Below, piece by piece: positions 6,923 to 17,171 of a stretch of DNA of 60,323 nt. Position numbers and translations under genes: made by a program. The notes below the pieces were generated by a model. It made no database searches. It was given only the letters and a program-made list of their open reading frames with translations, and was not told where the DNA came from. Location: NCBI GenBank assembly GCA_027619415.1, contig JAQCFO010000007.1, positions 1 to 60,323 on the forward strand. Direction: 5' to 3'. Within the stretch, counting starts at the first letter, position 1. Each line of letters opens with the position of its first letter. The DNA comes from Bacteroidota bacterium. Lineage in GTDB: Bacteria; Bacteroidota; Bacteroidia; Flavobacteriales; Flavobacteriaceae.

Positions 6923-9591
6923 TAGATAAAAACCTTATACTTTCTGGATTAGAACCACTGGTGGTTTCAGAAAAATCAAATTTTATCAATGTTGGTGAAA
7001 GAACCAATGTAACTGGATCAAAAAAATTTTTAAGACTAATTGAAGAAGATAAGTTTTCAGAAGCTCTGGAAGTTGCTAGAGATCAGGTTGAGGGAGGGGC
7101 ACAAATTATTGACATCAATATGGATGAAGGAATGATTGATGGAGTTGAGGCAATGACTAGATTTTTAAATCTTATTGCTTCTGAACCGGATATTTCAAGA
7201 GTCCCTATTATGATTGATAGTTCAAAATGGGAAATAATTGAAGCAGGCCTTAAAACAGTTCAAGGAAAAAGTGTTGTTAATTCCATAAGCTTAAAAGAAG
7301 GAGAAGAGGAGTTTATAACCCGCGCTAGCCTTGTCAAAAGATACGGTGCTGCTGTTATTGTGATGGCTTTTGATGAAAAGGGTCAAGCAGATAATTTAGA
7401 TAGAAGAATAGAAATTTGTAAAAGATCCTATGATATATTAGTTAATAAGGTGAATTTTAAGCCTCAAGACATAATCTTTGATCCGAACATATTCCCTGTA
7501 GCTACTGGAATGGAGGAGCATAGAAAAAATGCATTAGATTTCTTTTTAGCCACAAAATGGATTAGAACTAATTTACCCTATGCTAGTGTTAGCGGAGGAG
7601 TGAGTAATGTTTCCTTTTCATTTAGAGGAAATAATTCGGTTAGGGAAGCCATGCATTCCGCGTTTTTATATCATGCTATTAAACATGGTATGAATATGGG
7701 AATAGTTAATCCTAATATGCTTGAAATTTATGATGAAATCCCTAAAGATTTACTTGATCGTGTTGAAGATGTTTTATTAGATAGAAGAGAGGATGCAACT
7801 GAAAGATTACTGGATTTCGCAGAAAGTGTTGTAGGTGACAAAAAAGAAAAAAAATCAGTAAATAAAGAGTGGCGTAATTTTGAGCTTAGAGAAAGAATTT
7901 CTTATTCATTAATTAATGGGAAAGATGAATTTATTGAAGATGATGTAGAGTTAGCTAGATTAAGTGTAGAAAGACCAATAATGGTTATTGAAGGTCATTT
8001 AATGGACGGTATGAACGTAGTAGGAGATTTGTTTGGAGAGGGAAAAATGTTTTTACCTCAGGTTGTAAAGTCAGCTAGAGTAATGAAAAAAGCGGTTGCT
8101 TATTTACTGCCATATATTGAAGCTTCTAAAACAGATGGTTCAAGTAATTCAGCTGGAAAAATTTTAATGGCCACGGTAAAAGGGGATGTTCATGATATAG
8201 GTAAAAATATAGTGGGTGTTGTTTTAGCTTGTAACAATTTTGAAATTATTGATTTAGGAGTCATGGTGCCTCCAGAAAAAATCATCAAAACAGCTGTTGA
8301 AGAAAATGTAGATATTATAGGCCTGTCAGGATTAATTACTCCCTCATTAGACGAGATGGTTTTTCTGGCACAAGAACTTAAAAGATTAAATATTAAAATA
8401 CCTCTTCTAATTGGTGGTGCAACAACCTCCAAAGCTCATACAGCAGTTAAAATTTTTCCTGAAATTGATTCGCCAGTAGTTCATGTTAATGACGCTTCTA
8501 GGGCTGTTGGGGTTGCTAGTAGTTTAATTAATAAAGATTTAAAGGAAGATTACTGGAATGGAATTAAAAAAGAATACACTGATTTTAGAGTAAAGTTTTT
8601 AAATAAAAAAAGTGAAAAAAGATATATAGATTATAAAACTTCTAAAAACAATAATCTTCAAATTGATTTTAATAAATATAGCCCTGTTAAGCCTAAACAA
8701 TTAGGAATTGAGGTAATTGAAGAGATTTCATTAGAAACCCTAGTTCCTTATATTGATTGGTCGCCATTTTTTAATACATGGGGACTTCATGGCAAATATC
8801 CTGATATTTTTGATTACGAATTGACAGGAAAACAAGCGAAAGAATTGTTTGAAGATGGGCAGATAATGCTTAAGAAAATTTTAAAAGAAAAATCTCTTAC
8901 TGCAAAAGCTATATTTGGATTATTTCCGGCTAATTCTGTTGATGATGATATTGAAGTTTATAACTCAGAAAAAACAGAAACTATCGCTAAGTTTTTAACT
9001 CTAAGACAGCAATTAAAAAAGAAAGAAGGAGAACCAAATATGGCTCTATCAGATTTTATTGCACCAAAAGATTCTGGAATAGATGATTATATAGGTTGTT
9101 TTTGTGTCAGTACTGGTTTTGGATCAGATGAACTTTCAAAAGAATATGAAGATAAAATTGACGATTATAGTTCTATAATGGTCAAGGCTTTAGCTGATAG
9201 ATTCGCTGAAGCATATGCTGAATACTTACATAAGCATGTAAGACTAGAGAAGTGGGGGTATTCTTATGATGAAAAACTTAGCAATAAGGAATTAATTCAA
9301 GAGTCTTATAAGGGAATAAGACCAGCTCCAGGATATCCAGCTTGTCCAGATCATTTAGAAAAGAGTACAATTTGGGATCTATTAAAAGTAGAAGAATCAA
9401 TAGGGGTCAAATTAACGGAAAGTTTAGCTATGTGGCCCGCTTCTTCAGTATCAGGGTATTATTTTGGATCTGAAAAAGCAAAATATTTTGGATTGGGAAA
9501 TATTAATCAAGACCAATTAATAGATTACTCAAAAAGAAGAAACATTTCAATTGAAAAAGCTGAAAAATGGCTTGGTCCTAATTTGAATTAA
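6919..9591 (+). CDS. metH: Methionine synthase, folate/B12/activation subunit
   Basis: This 890-residue protein carries the rest of MetH. A pterin-binding TIM barrel for methyl-THF lies at about residues 10-300 ([25 protein letters not shown]). A cobalamin-binding cap and Rossmann domain follow, with the DVHDIG motif at 423-428; His425 is the cobalt ligand. The C-terminal AdoMet-binding reactivation domain includes [12 protein letters not shown]. It lacks the homocysteine domain supplied by the preceding gene, to which it is translationally coupled. The B12 requirement makes methionine synthesis dependent on cobalamin supply. Confidence 0.95.
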   Translation: MIDKNLILSGLEPLVVSEKSNFINVGERTNVTGSKKFLRLIEEDKFSEALEVARDQVEGGAQIIDINMDEGMIDGVEAMTRFLNLIASEPDISRVPIMIDSSKWEIIEAGLKTVQGKSVVNSISLKEGEEEFITRASLVKRYGAAVIVMAFDEKGQADNLDRRIEICKRSYDILVNKVNFKPQDIIFDPNIFPVATGMEEHRKNALDFFLATKWIRTNLPYASVSGGVSNVSFSFRGNNSVREAMHSAFLYHAIKHGMNMGIVNPNMLEIYDEIPKDLLDRVEDVLLDRREDATERLLDFAESVVGDKKEKKSVNKEWRNFELRERISYSLINGKDEFIEDDVELARLSVERPIMVIEGHLMDGMNVVGDLFGEGKMFLPQVVKSARVMKKAVAYLLPYIEASKTDGSSNSAGKILMATVKGDVHDIGKNIVGVVLACNNFEIIDLGVMVPPEKIIKTAVEENVDIIGLSGLITPSLDEMVFLAQELKRLNIKIPLLIGGATTSKAHTAVKIFPEIDSPVVHVNDASRAVGVASSLINKDLKEDYWNGIKKEYTDFRVKFLNKKSEKRYIDYKTSKNNNLQIDFNKYSPVKPKQLGIEVIEEISLETLVPYIDWSPFFNTWGLHGKYPDIFDYELTGKQAKELFEDGQIMLKKILKEKSLTAKAIFGLFPANSVDDDIEVYNSEKTETIAKFLTLRQQLKKKEGEPNMALSDFIAPKDSGIDDYIGCFCVSTGFGSDELSKEYEDKIDDYSSIMVKALADRFAEAYAEYLHKHVRLEKWGYSYDEKLSNKELIQESYKGIRPAPGYPACPDHLEKSTIWDLLKVEESIGVKLTESLAMWPASSVSGYYFGSEKAKYFGLGNINQDQLIDYSKRRNISIEKAEKWLGPNLN

Positions 9592-9596
9592 TAATA

Positions 9597-10550
9597 ATGA
9601 AAGTAACAGAACATATTAAAAAAGCTCAAGGAAAAACCCAATTTACTTTTGAAATTTTACCCCCAGTAAAAGGCCATAATGTACAGTCTATTTTTGATAA
9701 TATTGATCCTTTGATGGAGTTTAATCCTCCTTTTATTGATGTCACTTACCACAGAGAAGAGCATGTCTATAATGATTTAGGGAATGGACTATTGCAAAAA
9801 AAAGTAGTAAGAAAACGTCCAGGTACAGTTGGTATTTGCGCTGCTCTTCAGAATAAATATAATGTAGATGCGGTTCCTCATATTCTGTGTGGAGGTTTTA
9901 GTAAAGAGGTAACGGAAAACCTTTTAATTGACTTAGATTTTCTAGGGATAAACAATATTGTAGCCTTAAGAGGTGATGCTATTAAGTCAGAAACTTATTT
10001 CACACCAAATAAAGAAGGGCATTCCTATGCAAGTGAGTTAGTTAATCAGATTTCAGACTTAAATAAAGGAAAATATTTGGAAGAAGTTGAGGTGTCCTCT
10101 AAAACTGATTTCTGTATAGGAGTGGCCGGTTATCCTGAAAAACACATGGAAGCTCCAAGTCTAGAAAGTGATATTCACTTTTTAAAAGAAAAAATAAAAC
10201 TAGGAGCCGAATATATAGTAACTCAAATGTTTTTTGACAATAAGAAGTTCTTTGAATTTCAAAATATTTGTAAAAAAGAAGGTATCAAAGTGCCAATTAT
10301 CCCAGGATTAAAGCCTATTTCAACAAAAAAACAACTTAATATTCTTCCGCATAGATTTCATTGTGACCTTCCTGAAACTCTAATAAAAGAGGTTATAAAA
10401 TGCAAAGATAACTCGCAAGTTAATAAGGTTGGGATAGAGTGGTGTATACAGCAAAGTAAGGAACTTAAAGAATATGGCGTTCCTTTTTTACACTACTATT
10501 CGATGGGGAAAGCGCTTAATATTAAAAAGATTGCACAATCAGTTTTTTAG
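9597..10550 (+). CDS. metF: 5,10-methylenetetrahydrofolate reductase
   Basis: This 317-residue FAD-dependent enzyme reduces methylene-THF to methyl-THF, the methyl donor for MetH. FTFEILPPVKG carries the catalytic Glu region, followed by FIDVTYHREEH. NIVALRGDAIKS and YIVTQMFFDNKKF are the family motifs for flavin and folate binding. It begins five bases after the metH stop, so it is in the same operon and completes the route from folate to methionine. Confidence 0.95.
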   Translation: MKVTEHIKKAQGKTQFTFEILPPVKGHNVQSIFDNIDPLMEFNPPFIDVTYHREEHVYNDLGNGLLQKKVVRKRPGTVGICAALQNKYNVDAVPHILCGGFSKEVTENLLIDLDFLGINNIVALRGDAIKSETYFTPNKEGHSYASELVNQISDLNKGKYLEEVEVSSKTDFCIGVAGYPEKHMEAPSLESDIHFLKEKIKLGAEYIVTQMFFDNKKFFEFQNICKKEGIKVPIIPGLKPISTKKQLNILPHRFHCDLPETLIKEVIKCKDNSQVNKVGIEWCIQQSKELKEYGVPFLHYYSMGKALNIKKIAQSVF

Positions 10551-10623
10551 TTAAATAAAATTTTAATTATATAACATGGCTTAATTAAAAATATTAATAA
10601 TAATTTTAAACAATAATTAAATT

Positions 10624-11874
10624 ATGAGTTACCTTTTTACATCCGAATCAGTTAGTGAAGGGCATCCAGATAAAGTTGCTGATCAAATTAGTGATGCACT
10701 AATTGATAATTTTTTAGCTTTTGATCCTAATTCAAAAGTAGCCTGTGAGACTTTAGTAACAACAGGGCAAGTCGTCTTAGCCGGAGAGGTTAAATCTAAT
10801 ACTTATCTTGATGTTCAAGCAATTTCTAGAAAAGTAATAAACAAAATTGGCTACAATAAAAGCGAATATATGTTTGATGGTAATTCTTGTGGAGTTTTTT
10901 CTGCTATACATGAACAATCATCTGATATAAATCAAGGTGTAGAGAGAAAAAATCCAGAAGATCAAGGTGCTGGGGATCAAGGAATGATGTTTGGATACGC
11001 TTGTAATGAGACAGAAGACTATATGCCATTAGCTTTAGATTTGTCTCATAAAATATTAATAGAATTAGCAGAATTAAGAAGAGAAAATAATGAAATAACT
11101 TATTTAAGACCTGATTCTAAATCCCAAGTAACACTGCAATATTCTGAAGATAATAAGCCTGAAAAAATTGTGGCTATAGTAGTTTCTACTCAACATGATG
11201 ATTTTGATATTGAAGATAAAATGTTAGCTAAAATTAAACTGGACATTACTTCAATTCTAATACCAAGATTATTAAATAAGTACCCAGATTATAAAACTTT
11301 TTTCAATAATGAAATTGAGTATCACATAAATCCAACTGGAAAATTTGTTATAGGTGGCCCACACGGAGATACCGGTTTAACAGGAAGAAAAATTATTGTA
11401 GATACTTATGGGGGAAAAGGTGCACATGGAGGAGGTGCTTTTTCAGGAAAAGATCCTAGTAAAGTAGATAGAAGTGCGGCTTACGCGACAAGACATATCG
11501 CTAAAAATTTAGTTGCTGCAGGTGTGGCTGATGAATGTTTGGTTCAAGTTAGTTACGCTATTGGAGTGGCTAAGCCAATGGGCATATTTGTTAATACTTA
11601 TGGAACATCAAAGATTTCTATGAATGATAGTGAATTAGCTAAAATTGTTGAAGAAATTTTTGATATGCGCCCTTATTTTATTGAAAAAAGATTAAAATTA
11701 AGGAATCCAATTTATACAGAAACGGCTGCTTATGGACATATGGGAAGAAAATCAAAATTTGTTACTAAGACTTTTATTTCTCCAAACGGTGAATCAAAAA
11801 CTTTAGAAGTCGAGTTATTTACCTGGGAAAAATTAGATATGCTAGATAAAATTAAACTAAAATTAAAACTATAA
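10624..11874 (+). CDS. metK: S-adenosylmethionine synthetase
   Basis: This 416-residue protein makes SAM from methionine and [24 protein letters not shown] at the N-terminus carries the ATP/metal-binding His and Asp. [12 protein letters not shown] and [16 protein letters not shown] are the two MetK signature motifs. A 73-base A/T-rich spacer separates it from metF, with no clear terminator, so it is probably still in the same transcription unit. As the producer of the ligand sensed by the upstream riboswitch, it fits feedback control. Confidence 0.97.
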   Translation: MSYLFTSESVSEGHPDKVADQISDALIDNFLAFDPNSKVACETLVTTGQVVLAGEVKSNTYLDVQAISRKVINKIGYNKSEYMFDGNSCGVFSAIHEQSSDINQGVERKNPEDQGAGDQGMMFGYACNETEDYMPLALDLSHKILIELAELRRENNEITYLRPDSKSQVTLQYSEDNKPEKIVAIVVSTQHDDFDIEDKMLAKIKLDITSILIPRLLNKYPDYKTFFNNEIEYHINPTGKFVIGGPHGDTGLTGRKIIVDTYGGKGAHGGGAFSGKDPSKVDRSAAYATRHIAKNLVAAGVADECLVQVSYAIGVAKPMGIFVNTYGTSKISMNDSELAKIVEEIFDMRPYFIEKRLKLRNPIYTETAAYGHMGRKSKFVTKTFISPNGESKTLEVELFTWEKLDMLDKIKLKLKL

Positions 11875-11877
11875 TAA

Positions 11878-13188
11878 ATGAGTAAAGCAAAATACATTCC
11901 ATTCAAAGTAAAAGATATTTCTTTAGCTGATTGGGGAAGAAAGGAAATTAGATTAGCAGAAGCAGAAATGCCAGGTCTTATGTCACTTAGAGAAGAATAT
12001 GGTAAAACAAAACCATTAAAAGGGGCTAGAATAGCAGGCTGTCTTCACATGACTATCCAAACAGCAGTTCTAATAGAAACTTTGGTTGAATTAGGGGCGG
12101 ATGTTACTTGGAGTTCATGTAATATTTTTTCTACTCAAGATCATGCAGCAGCAGCAATAGCAGCAGCAGGGATACCTGTTTATGCATGGAAAGGTATGAA
12201 TGAAGAAGAGTTTGAATGGTGTATAGAACAAACAGTGTTTTTTGGAGAAGATAAAAAACCGTTAAATATGATTTTAGATGATGGTGGAGATTTAACAAAT
12301 TTGGTGTTAGATCATTATCCTGAATTAGTAAAAGGAATAAAGGGTTTATCTGAAGAAACAACCACTGGTGTTCACAGGTTGTATGAAAGAGTGAAAAATG
12401 GAACTTTACCCATTCCTGCAATTAATGTAAATGACTCAGTGACCAAATCAAAATTTGATAATAAGTATGGGTGTCAAGAAAGTGCAGTAGATGCTGTAAG
12501 AAGGGCGACTGATATAATGATTGCTGGTAAAAGAGTAGTTGTGGCTGGGTATGGAGATGTTGGAAAAGGTACCGTTGCCTCATTTAGTGGAGCAGGAGCT
12601 ATAGTAACTGTTGTGGAAGTCGATCCAATTTGCGCCCTACAAGCTTCGATGGATGGACATGAAGTAAAGAAAATGAAAACAGTAATTGGAAATGCTGATA
12701 TAATTGTAACGGCAACTGGAAATAAAGATATTTTAAAAGAAGAACATTTTAGGTTAATGAAAGACAAAGTAATTGTTTGTAATATAGGACACTTTGATAA
12801 TGAAATTGATATGGCATGGTTAAATAAAAATTACGGAAATACAAAAGATGAAATTAAGCCTCAAGTCGATTTGTATAATATTAATGGTATAGATATTATT
12901 GTTTTAGCAGAGGGCAGGCTTGTTAACTTAGGTTGTGCTACTGGACACCCTAGCTTTGTAATGAGTAATTCTTTTACCAACCAAACTTTGGCCCAATTAG
13001 AATTGTGGTTAAATACAGATAAATATGATAATAAAGTACATATGCTGCCAAAACATCTAGATGAAAAGGTTGCTAAGTTACATTTGAGTAGACTTGGTGT
13101 TGAACTAGAGGAACTGACTGATGATCAAGCAAAATATATAGGCGTTAAAGTCGATGGACCATATAAGCCTGAATATTATAGGTATTAA
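11878..13188 (+). CDS. ahcY: Adenosylhomocysteinase
   Basis: This 436-residue NAD-dependent hydrolase splits S-adenosylhomocysteine into adenosine and homocysteine. It relieves product inhibition of methyltransferases and returns homocysteine to MetH. The NAD-binding motif is [26 protein letters not shown] and the C-terminal [11 protein letters not shown] are typical of SAHases; the conserved Lys-Tyr end helps bind NAD in the neighbouring subunit. It begins three bases after the metK stop and closes the methyl-cycle block. Confidence 0.97.
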   Translation: MSKAKYIPFKVKDISLADWGRKEIRLAEAEMPGLMSLREEYGKTKPLKGARIAGCLHMTIQTAVLIETLVELGADVTWSSCNIFSTQDHAAAAIAAAGIPVYAWKGMNEEEFEWCIEQTVFFGEDKKPLNMILDDGGDLTNLVLDHYPELVKGIKGLSEETTTGVHRLYERVKNGTLPIPAINVNDSVTKSKFDNKYGCQESAVDAVRRATDIMIAGKRVVVAGYGDVGKGTVASFSGAGAIVTVVEVDPICALQASMDGHEVKKMKTVIGNADIIVTATGNKDILKEEHFRLMKDKVIVCNIGHFDNEIDMAWLNKNYGNTKDEIKPQVDLYNINGIDIIVLAEGRLVNLGCATGHPSFVMSNSFTNQTLAQLELWLNTDKYDNKVHMLPKHLDEKVAKLHLSRLGVELEELTDDQAKYIGVKVDGPYKPEYYRY

Positions 13189-13221
13189 TTTAAGAAAAAA
13201 ATTGTTTTAATATAAAATAGT

Positions 13222-14442
13222 ATGATTTTAGAAATGAAAGTTCCTTCCCCTGGTGAATCAATTTCAGAAGTTGAAATTGCTCAGTGGCTAGTTAAAGATG
13301 GAGACTACGTTAAAAAAGATCAAACGATTGCTGAAGTGGATTCAGATAAAGCAACTTTAGATCTTCCTGCTGAACAAAGTGGTGTTATCACGTTAAAAGC
13401 GAATGAAGGAGATGCGGTAGACGTAGGAGCGGTCATATGTTTAATAGACACTTCTGCTAAAGCCCCAATTTCTAATGATATAAAATCAACAGAAAAAATT
13501 GTTGAAAAAACAATTCAAAAACAATCAGAGCCAATTGAAACTAAAATAGAAGTAAGTAGTTTCGCTAGTGGAACACCTTCACCTGCAGCAGCAAAAATAT
13601 TAGATGAAAAAAAGATCCCTGTATCTAATGTTTCTGGTTCTGGAAGAGGTGGAAGAATAACCAAAGACGATGCGCTTAAAGCACTTCCAAAAGTAGATGT
13701 GGATACAATAGTTAAAGGGAGGAGTATAGAATCGAAAAAACTTTCACTACTTAGAAGAAAGGTAGCTCAAAGGTTAGTGGCTGTTAAGAATCAAACGGCG
13801 ATGCTAACTACTTTTAATGAAGTTAACATGACTCCAATTTTTGATCTTAGAAAACAATATAAAGAAGAGTTTAAAGAAAAACATGGTGTTGGTCTTGGTT
13901 TTATGAGTTTTTTCACAAAAGCGACTGTTCAGGCTTTAAAGGATTTTCCAGATGTTAATAGCATGATAGATGGAGATCAACAAATTAAATATGATTTTTC
14001 TGATATAAGTATTGCTGTTTCCGGACCAAAAGGACTCATGGTACCTGTAGTTAGAGATGCACAAGGTTTGACTTTTTCTGGAATTGAAAAAGAAATAAAA
14101 AGATTAGCAATAAAAGCTAGAGATGGAGAAATTACGGTTGATGAAATGACAGGAGGCACTTTTACTATAACTAATGGTGGAGTGTTTGGATCAATGCTTT
14201 CTACTCCAATAATTAATCCTCCTCAGTCTGCAATTTTAGGAATGCATAATATAATTGATCGTCCTATTGCAGTGAATGGAAAGGTTGAAGTTCATCCAAT
14301 TATGTATTTGGCACTTTCTTATGATCATAGAATAATAGATGGCAAGGAATCTGTAGGATTTTTAGTTTCTATTAAAGAAGCTCTTGAAAATCCTATTGAA
14401 AAATTAATGGGTGGAAATATTAAAAAGGCATTAGAGCTTTAG
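13222..14442 (+). CDS. sucB: Dihydrolipoyl succinyltransferase (E2)
   Basis: This 406-residue E2 subunit of 2-oxoglutarate dehydrogenase accepts the succinyl group from SucA on lipoylated Lys43 ([11 protein letters not shown]) and passes it to CoA. Domains in order are lipoyl (about 2-77), an Ala/Glu/Lys-rich linker, the E3-binding domain (about 117-152, [15 protein letters not shown]) and the acyltransferase domain with the active-site His369 (YDHRIIDG). Only 33 bases separate it from ahcY and no TAnnTTTG element is visible there, so it may depend partly on read-through from the methyl-cycle operon. Confidence 0.95.
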   Translation: MILEMKVPSPGESISEVEIAQWLVKDGDYVKKDQTIAEVDSDKATLDLPAEQSGVITLKANEGDAVDVGAVICLIDTSAKAPISNDIKSTEKIVEKTIQKQSEPIETKIEVSSFASGTPSPAAAKILDEKKIPVSNVSGSGRGGRITKDDALKALPKVDVDTIVKGRSIESKKLSLLRRKVAQRLVAVKNQTAMLTTFNEVNMTPIFDLRKQYKEEFKEKHGVGLGFMSFFTKATVQALKDFPDVNSMIDGDQQIKYDFSDISIAVSGPKGLMVPVVRDAQGLTFSGIEKEIKRLAIKARDGEITVDEMTGGTFTITNGGVFGSMLSTPIINPPQSAILGMHNIIDRPIAVNGKVEVHPIMYLALSYDHRIIDGKESVGFLVSIKEALENPIEKLMGGNIKKALEL

Positions 14443-14874
14443 ATAAAGTCTGTTTTTTTCATAATCTATAATAGCTTTTCCTTTTTTTAAGATATCCGCT
14501 CCTATTATCCCATCTACTTTTTGAATTTCTCTTTCACATAATGCTTTATTAATATGACTCATGTCAAATAAGACTATCGAACATGATTTGCTAAACCATT
14601 TTCCAACTTGTAATTTATTTTTTTTAGACACCTTAGTTTCTTGCATTAAATCAGTAGCACTGGATGCTTTAATTTCACTAGTTTCTGAAATTAATTTGAA
14701 TTTTTCTGATTCAGTTAAATTAGTACAGGTACTAGAGGCTCCGGTATCAAGAATAAACAGGCCGTCAATATCATTTATTATCGCTTCTATTTGATAATGG
14801 TTTGTAGCTGTTTTTTTAAGATTAATACTGGTGTATCCTTGAAATTTTAAAAAGAAGTGCCTTGTCTGTTTCAT
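14431..14874 (-). CDS. Retropepsin-like aspartic protease domain protein
   Basis: This 147-residue protein contains the retropepsin active-site motif [11 protein letters not shown] near residue 40. A later hydrophobic-Gly motif, [16 protein letters not shown], is typical of bacterial single-domain aspartyl proteases of the gag-polyprotein type, which act as dimers. There is no signal peptide. Its 3' end overlaps the last 12 bases of sucB convergently. Its substrate is unknown, and proteolytic activity is inferred only from the motif. Confidence 0.75.
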   Translation of the reverse strand: MKQTRHFFLKFQGYTSINLKKTATNHYQIEAIINDIDGLFILDTGASSTCTNLTESEKFKLISETSEIKASSATDLMQETKVSKKNKLQVGKWFSKSCSIVLFDMSHINKALCEREIQKVDGIIGADILKKGKAIIDYEKNRLYLKL

Positions 14875-14910
14875 TAAAATAAAATTAATCTAAAATATTA
14901 ACTTAGCCCC

Positions 14911-15678
14911 ATGCAAATAATAGATACTCATACTCATTTATACCTTGAACAGTTTAAAGATGATATCGACAAGGTAATAGCTAGATCAATTAATAGTGGG
15001 ATTGATAAATTTATCTTTCCAGCAATTGATTCTTCTCATATGAAGGATATGCATGATTTACAAAAAAAATATCCCTCAAATATTCACTTAATGTCTGGTC
15101 TTCATCCAGTGTATGTCAAAGACAACTACAAGGAGGAACTAGAAAAAGTTGTTAAAAGTATAGATAAGCATAGCTATGTGGCCATTGGTGAAATTGGGAT
15201 TGATTTATATTGGGATAAAACTTTTTTAAAACAGCAACAAGAAGCTTTTGAGTTTCAAATTAGACTTGCTATTTCTAATGATTTGCCCATTGTAATACAT
15301 TGCAGAGAAGGTTTTGATGAGATTTTCGAAATATTAGATGCTGAAAAATGCACAAACCTTCGAGGTGTCTTTCATTGTTTCACAGGCACATTACAGCAAG
15401 CAAAAAGAGCAATAAATCTAGATTTTAAACTAGGAATAGGAGGAGTAGTCACTTTTAAAAATGGAGGATTAGATAAATTCATCAATCAAATTGATTTACA
15501 ACATCTCGTTTTAGAGACGGATGCTCCCTATCTATCACCTGTTCCTTTTCGTGGAAAAAGAAATGAAAGCTCTTATATAACTTATGTGTTAAGTAAATTG
15601 TCTGAACTTTATGAGATAAATGAAATAGAGCTAGCCGATATAACTACAAAAAATGCTATTAAAATATTCAATTTATAA
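14911..15678 (+). CDS. tatD: TatD family metal-dependent hydrolase/DNase
   Basis: This 255-residue TIM-barrel metallohydrolase has the expected ligands: His7/His9 in DTHTHLY, Glu in GEIGIDLYWD, His in VIHCRE, His in GVFHCFTG and Asp in LETDAPYLSP. Family members are 3'-5' deoxyribonucleases acting on single-stranded DNA or in cellular clean-up. The length is normal. A near-promoter TAACTTAG ends four bases before the ATG, so the mRNA may have almost no leader. Confidence 0.93.
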   Translation: MQIIDTHTHLYLEQFKDDIDKVIARSINSGIDKFIFPAIDSSHMKDMHDLQKKYPSNIHLMSGLHPVYVKDNYKEELEKVVKSIDKHSYVAIGEIGIDLYWDKTFLKQQQEAFEFQIRLAISNDLPIVIHCREGFDEIFEILDAEKCTNLRGVFHCFTGTLQQAKRAINLDFKLGIGGVVTFKNGGLDKFINQIDLQHLVLETDAPYLSPVPFRGKRNESSYITYVLSKLSELYEINEIELADITTKNAIKIFNL

Positions 15679-15691
15679 TATTTAAAATACC

Positions 15692-15699
15692 TATTTTTG
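15692..15699 (+). promoter_or_regulatory. -7 promoter element for tRNA-Ser
   Basis: TATTTTTG matches TAnnTTTG exactly and ends 12 bases before the mature tRNA 5' end. That is suitable for transcribing the isolated tRNA gene. Confidence 0.5.
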
Positions 15700-15711
15700 G
15701 AGCTTTTAAAA

Positions 15712-15799
15712 AGAGAGGTGGCCGAGTGGTTTAAGGCGCACGCTTGGAAAGCGTGTATACGCCAAAAGTGTATCGAGGGTTCGAATCCCTTCCTCTCTG
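15712..15799 (+). tRNA. tRNA-Ser (GGA anticodon)
   Basis: An 88-nt class II tRNA can be folded by eye. The acceptor stem is AGAGAGG / CCTCTCT with discriminator G. The D-loop region is GGCCGAGTGGTTTAAGGC, the anticodon arm is ACGCTTGGAAAGCGT with anticodon GGA, and a long variable arm and TTCGAAT T-loop follow. The long variable arm and the GGA anticodon identify serine. The full CCA end is not encoded, as is common in this phylum. Confidence 0.97.
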
Positions 15800-15952
15800 C
15801 AAAAGTCACATAAAAATACATGCTTAAAAGAATGTCAAAGGTAATTTAATTAATATTACATGTTTGTGTAAAACATTATTTTTATTTAAACTTTTTTATA
15901 TATATTTATCAACTTAAAATAAATAATTAACACTAATAATAAATTTTAAACA

Positions 15953-16717
15953 ATGAAAAGACTATTATCACTTTTACTATTAGGCGCTGTTTTTTTCTCT
16001 AACATTGGAAATTTAAATGCTCAGGATGAAACTGTTGCTGAAGAAGTTGTACAAGAAGAAGTTATGGTTGAAGAAGCTCCAACCGAAAGAGGTTTTACTC
16101 AAGAATTAAAAAATCGTTTTATTGAAGGTGGTCCTGGGTTTATGGGAATTGTTCTTGCATGTCTTATTTTTGGTCTTGCAATATCTATAGAAAGAATAAT
16201 TTATCTAAACCTTGCAACTACTAATACTCAAAAATTAACTGAGGATGTTGAAAGTGCACTTAAGTCAGGTGGTACAGAAGCTGCTAAAGAAATATGCAGA
16301 AATACTTCAGGCCCTGTTGCTTCTATTTTTTATCAAGGATTAGACAGAGCTGATGACAGTGTTGAAAGTGCAGAGAAAGCTGTTGTTGCTTATGGTGGTG
16401 TTCAAATGGGACAACTTGAGAAAAATGTTTCTTGGATATCTTTATTTATTGCTTTGGCTCCAATGCTTGGTTTCATGGGAACTGTAATTGGTATGATTCA
16501 AGCATTTGATAAAATTCAAGCTGCGGGAGATATGCAACCTTCACTAGTTGCTGGTGGTATTAAAGTAGCATTATTAACTACGGTATTTGGACTTGTAGTT
16601 GCAATTATTCTTCAAATATTTTATAATTATATCGTAGCTAAAATAGATAGTATTGTTAATGACATGGAAGACGCTTCAATTACTTTAATAGATATTTTAG
16701 TAGCTCACAAAAAATAA
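15953..16717 (+). CDS. exbB: ExbB/TolQ/MotA-family proton channel
   Basis: This 254-residue inner-membrane protein forms the proton-conducting part of the TonB energising complex. An N-terminal signal-like segment ends at LNAQ (about residue 24) and is followed by a Glu-rich stretch, an extension often seen in Bacteroidota ExbB. Membrane segments lie at about 62-84, 160-182 and 200-228. The conserved motif LAPMLGFMGTVIGMIQAFD identifies the family. It leads a four-gene operon with two ExbD proteins, and would serve the TonB receptors seen in the window. Confidence 0.92.
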   Translation: MKRLLSLLLLGAVFFSNIGNLNAQDETVAEEVVQEEVMVEEAPTERGFTQELKNRFIEGGPGFMGIVLACLIFGLAISIERIIYLNLATTNTQKLTEDVESALKSGGTEAAKEICRNTSGPVASIFYQGLDRADDSVESAEKAVVAYGGVQMGQLEKNVSWISLFIALAPMLGFMGTVIGMIQAFDKIQAAGDMQPSLVAGGIKVALLTTVFGLVVAIILQIFYNYIVAKIDSIVNDMEDASITLIDILVAHKK

Positions 16718-16721
16718 ATTT

Positions 16722-17171
16722 ATGAATATTCAAAAAATAACTACATACACAGTTGCTTTTCTTGGTATTTTGGGCGCTTTTTTTCTAACATTTATAGTTG
16801 TAAAGGGCGACGATGCAATTGAGATGAGCGCTATGCAAGGAGATTATAGTAGTATTACTCCTATTATTCTTTTAGCGCAAATAATATTAGCAATAACTGT
16901 TTTAATTACAGTATTTTTTTCAGTTAAAAATTTAGCTTCTGATAAAGAAAAGCTTAAAAGTTCAATTATGTCAATTGGTGCCTTTTTAGTAATTCTTGTA
17001 TTAGCTTTTATTTTTTCTTCTGGAGAAGAGACACCTATGCAAGATGGAGCAGTTTTGTCTGCTAATGGAGCTAGACTTGTAGAGACAGGGATTAAAACGT
17101 TTTACTTTTTAACTATTATTGCTATTGCTTCAATGTGCTATGGATCGGTAAGAAAACTAATCAAAAAGTAG
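16722..17171 (+). CDS. Four-TM membrane protein in the exb operon
   Basis: This 149-residue protein has four predicted membrane helices: about residues 8-28, 48-68, 80-98 and 125-143. No motif gives a function. It lies 4 bases after exbB and abuts exbD (stop at 17169-17171, next ATG at 17172), so it is made together with the ExbB/ExbD complex. It may be an accessory subunit of that motor; this is inferred from gene order only. Confidence 0.8.
   Translation: MNIQKITTYTVAFLGILGAFFLTFIVVKGDDAIEMSAMQGDYSSITPIILLAQIILAITVLITVFFSVKNLASDKEKLKSSIMSIGAFLVILVLAFIFSSGEETPMQDGAVLSANGARLVETGIKTFYFLTIIAIASMCYGSVRKLIKK

Noticed and set aside
6915-6925. metH frameshift
   Set aside because: Both parts have complete domains, proper start and stop codons and an ATGA coupling; split MetH occurs naturally in Bacteroidota.
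12131-12767. Two minus-strand ORFs inside ahcY
   Set aside because: They are antisense shadows of a strongly conserved gene, with low-complexity Leu-rich or unstructured translations.
15609-15821. Minus-strand ORF of 70 codons containing KGFEPS and CALNHSATSL
   Set aside because: It is the antisense of the tRNA-Ser gene; this peptide pattern is a well-known artefact of calling genes across tRNA-Ser.
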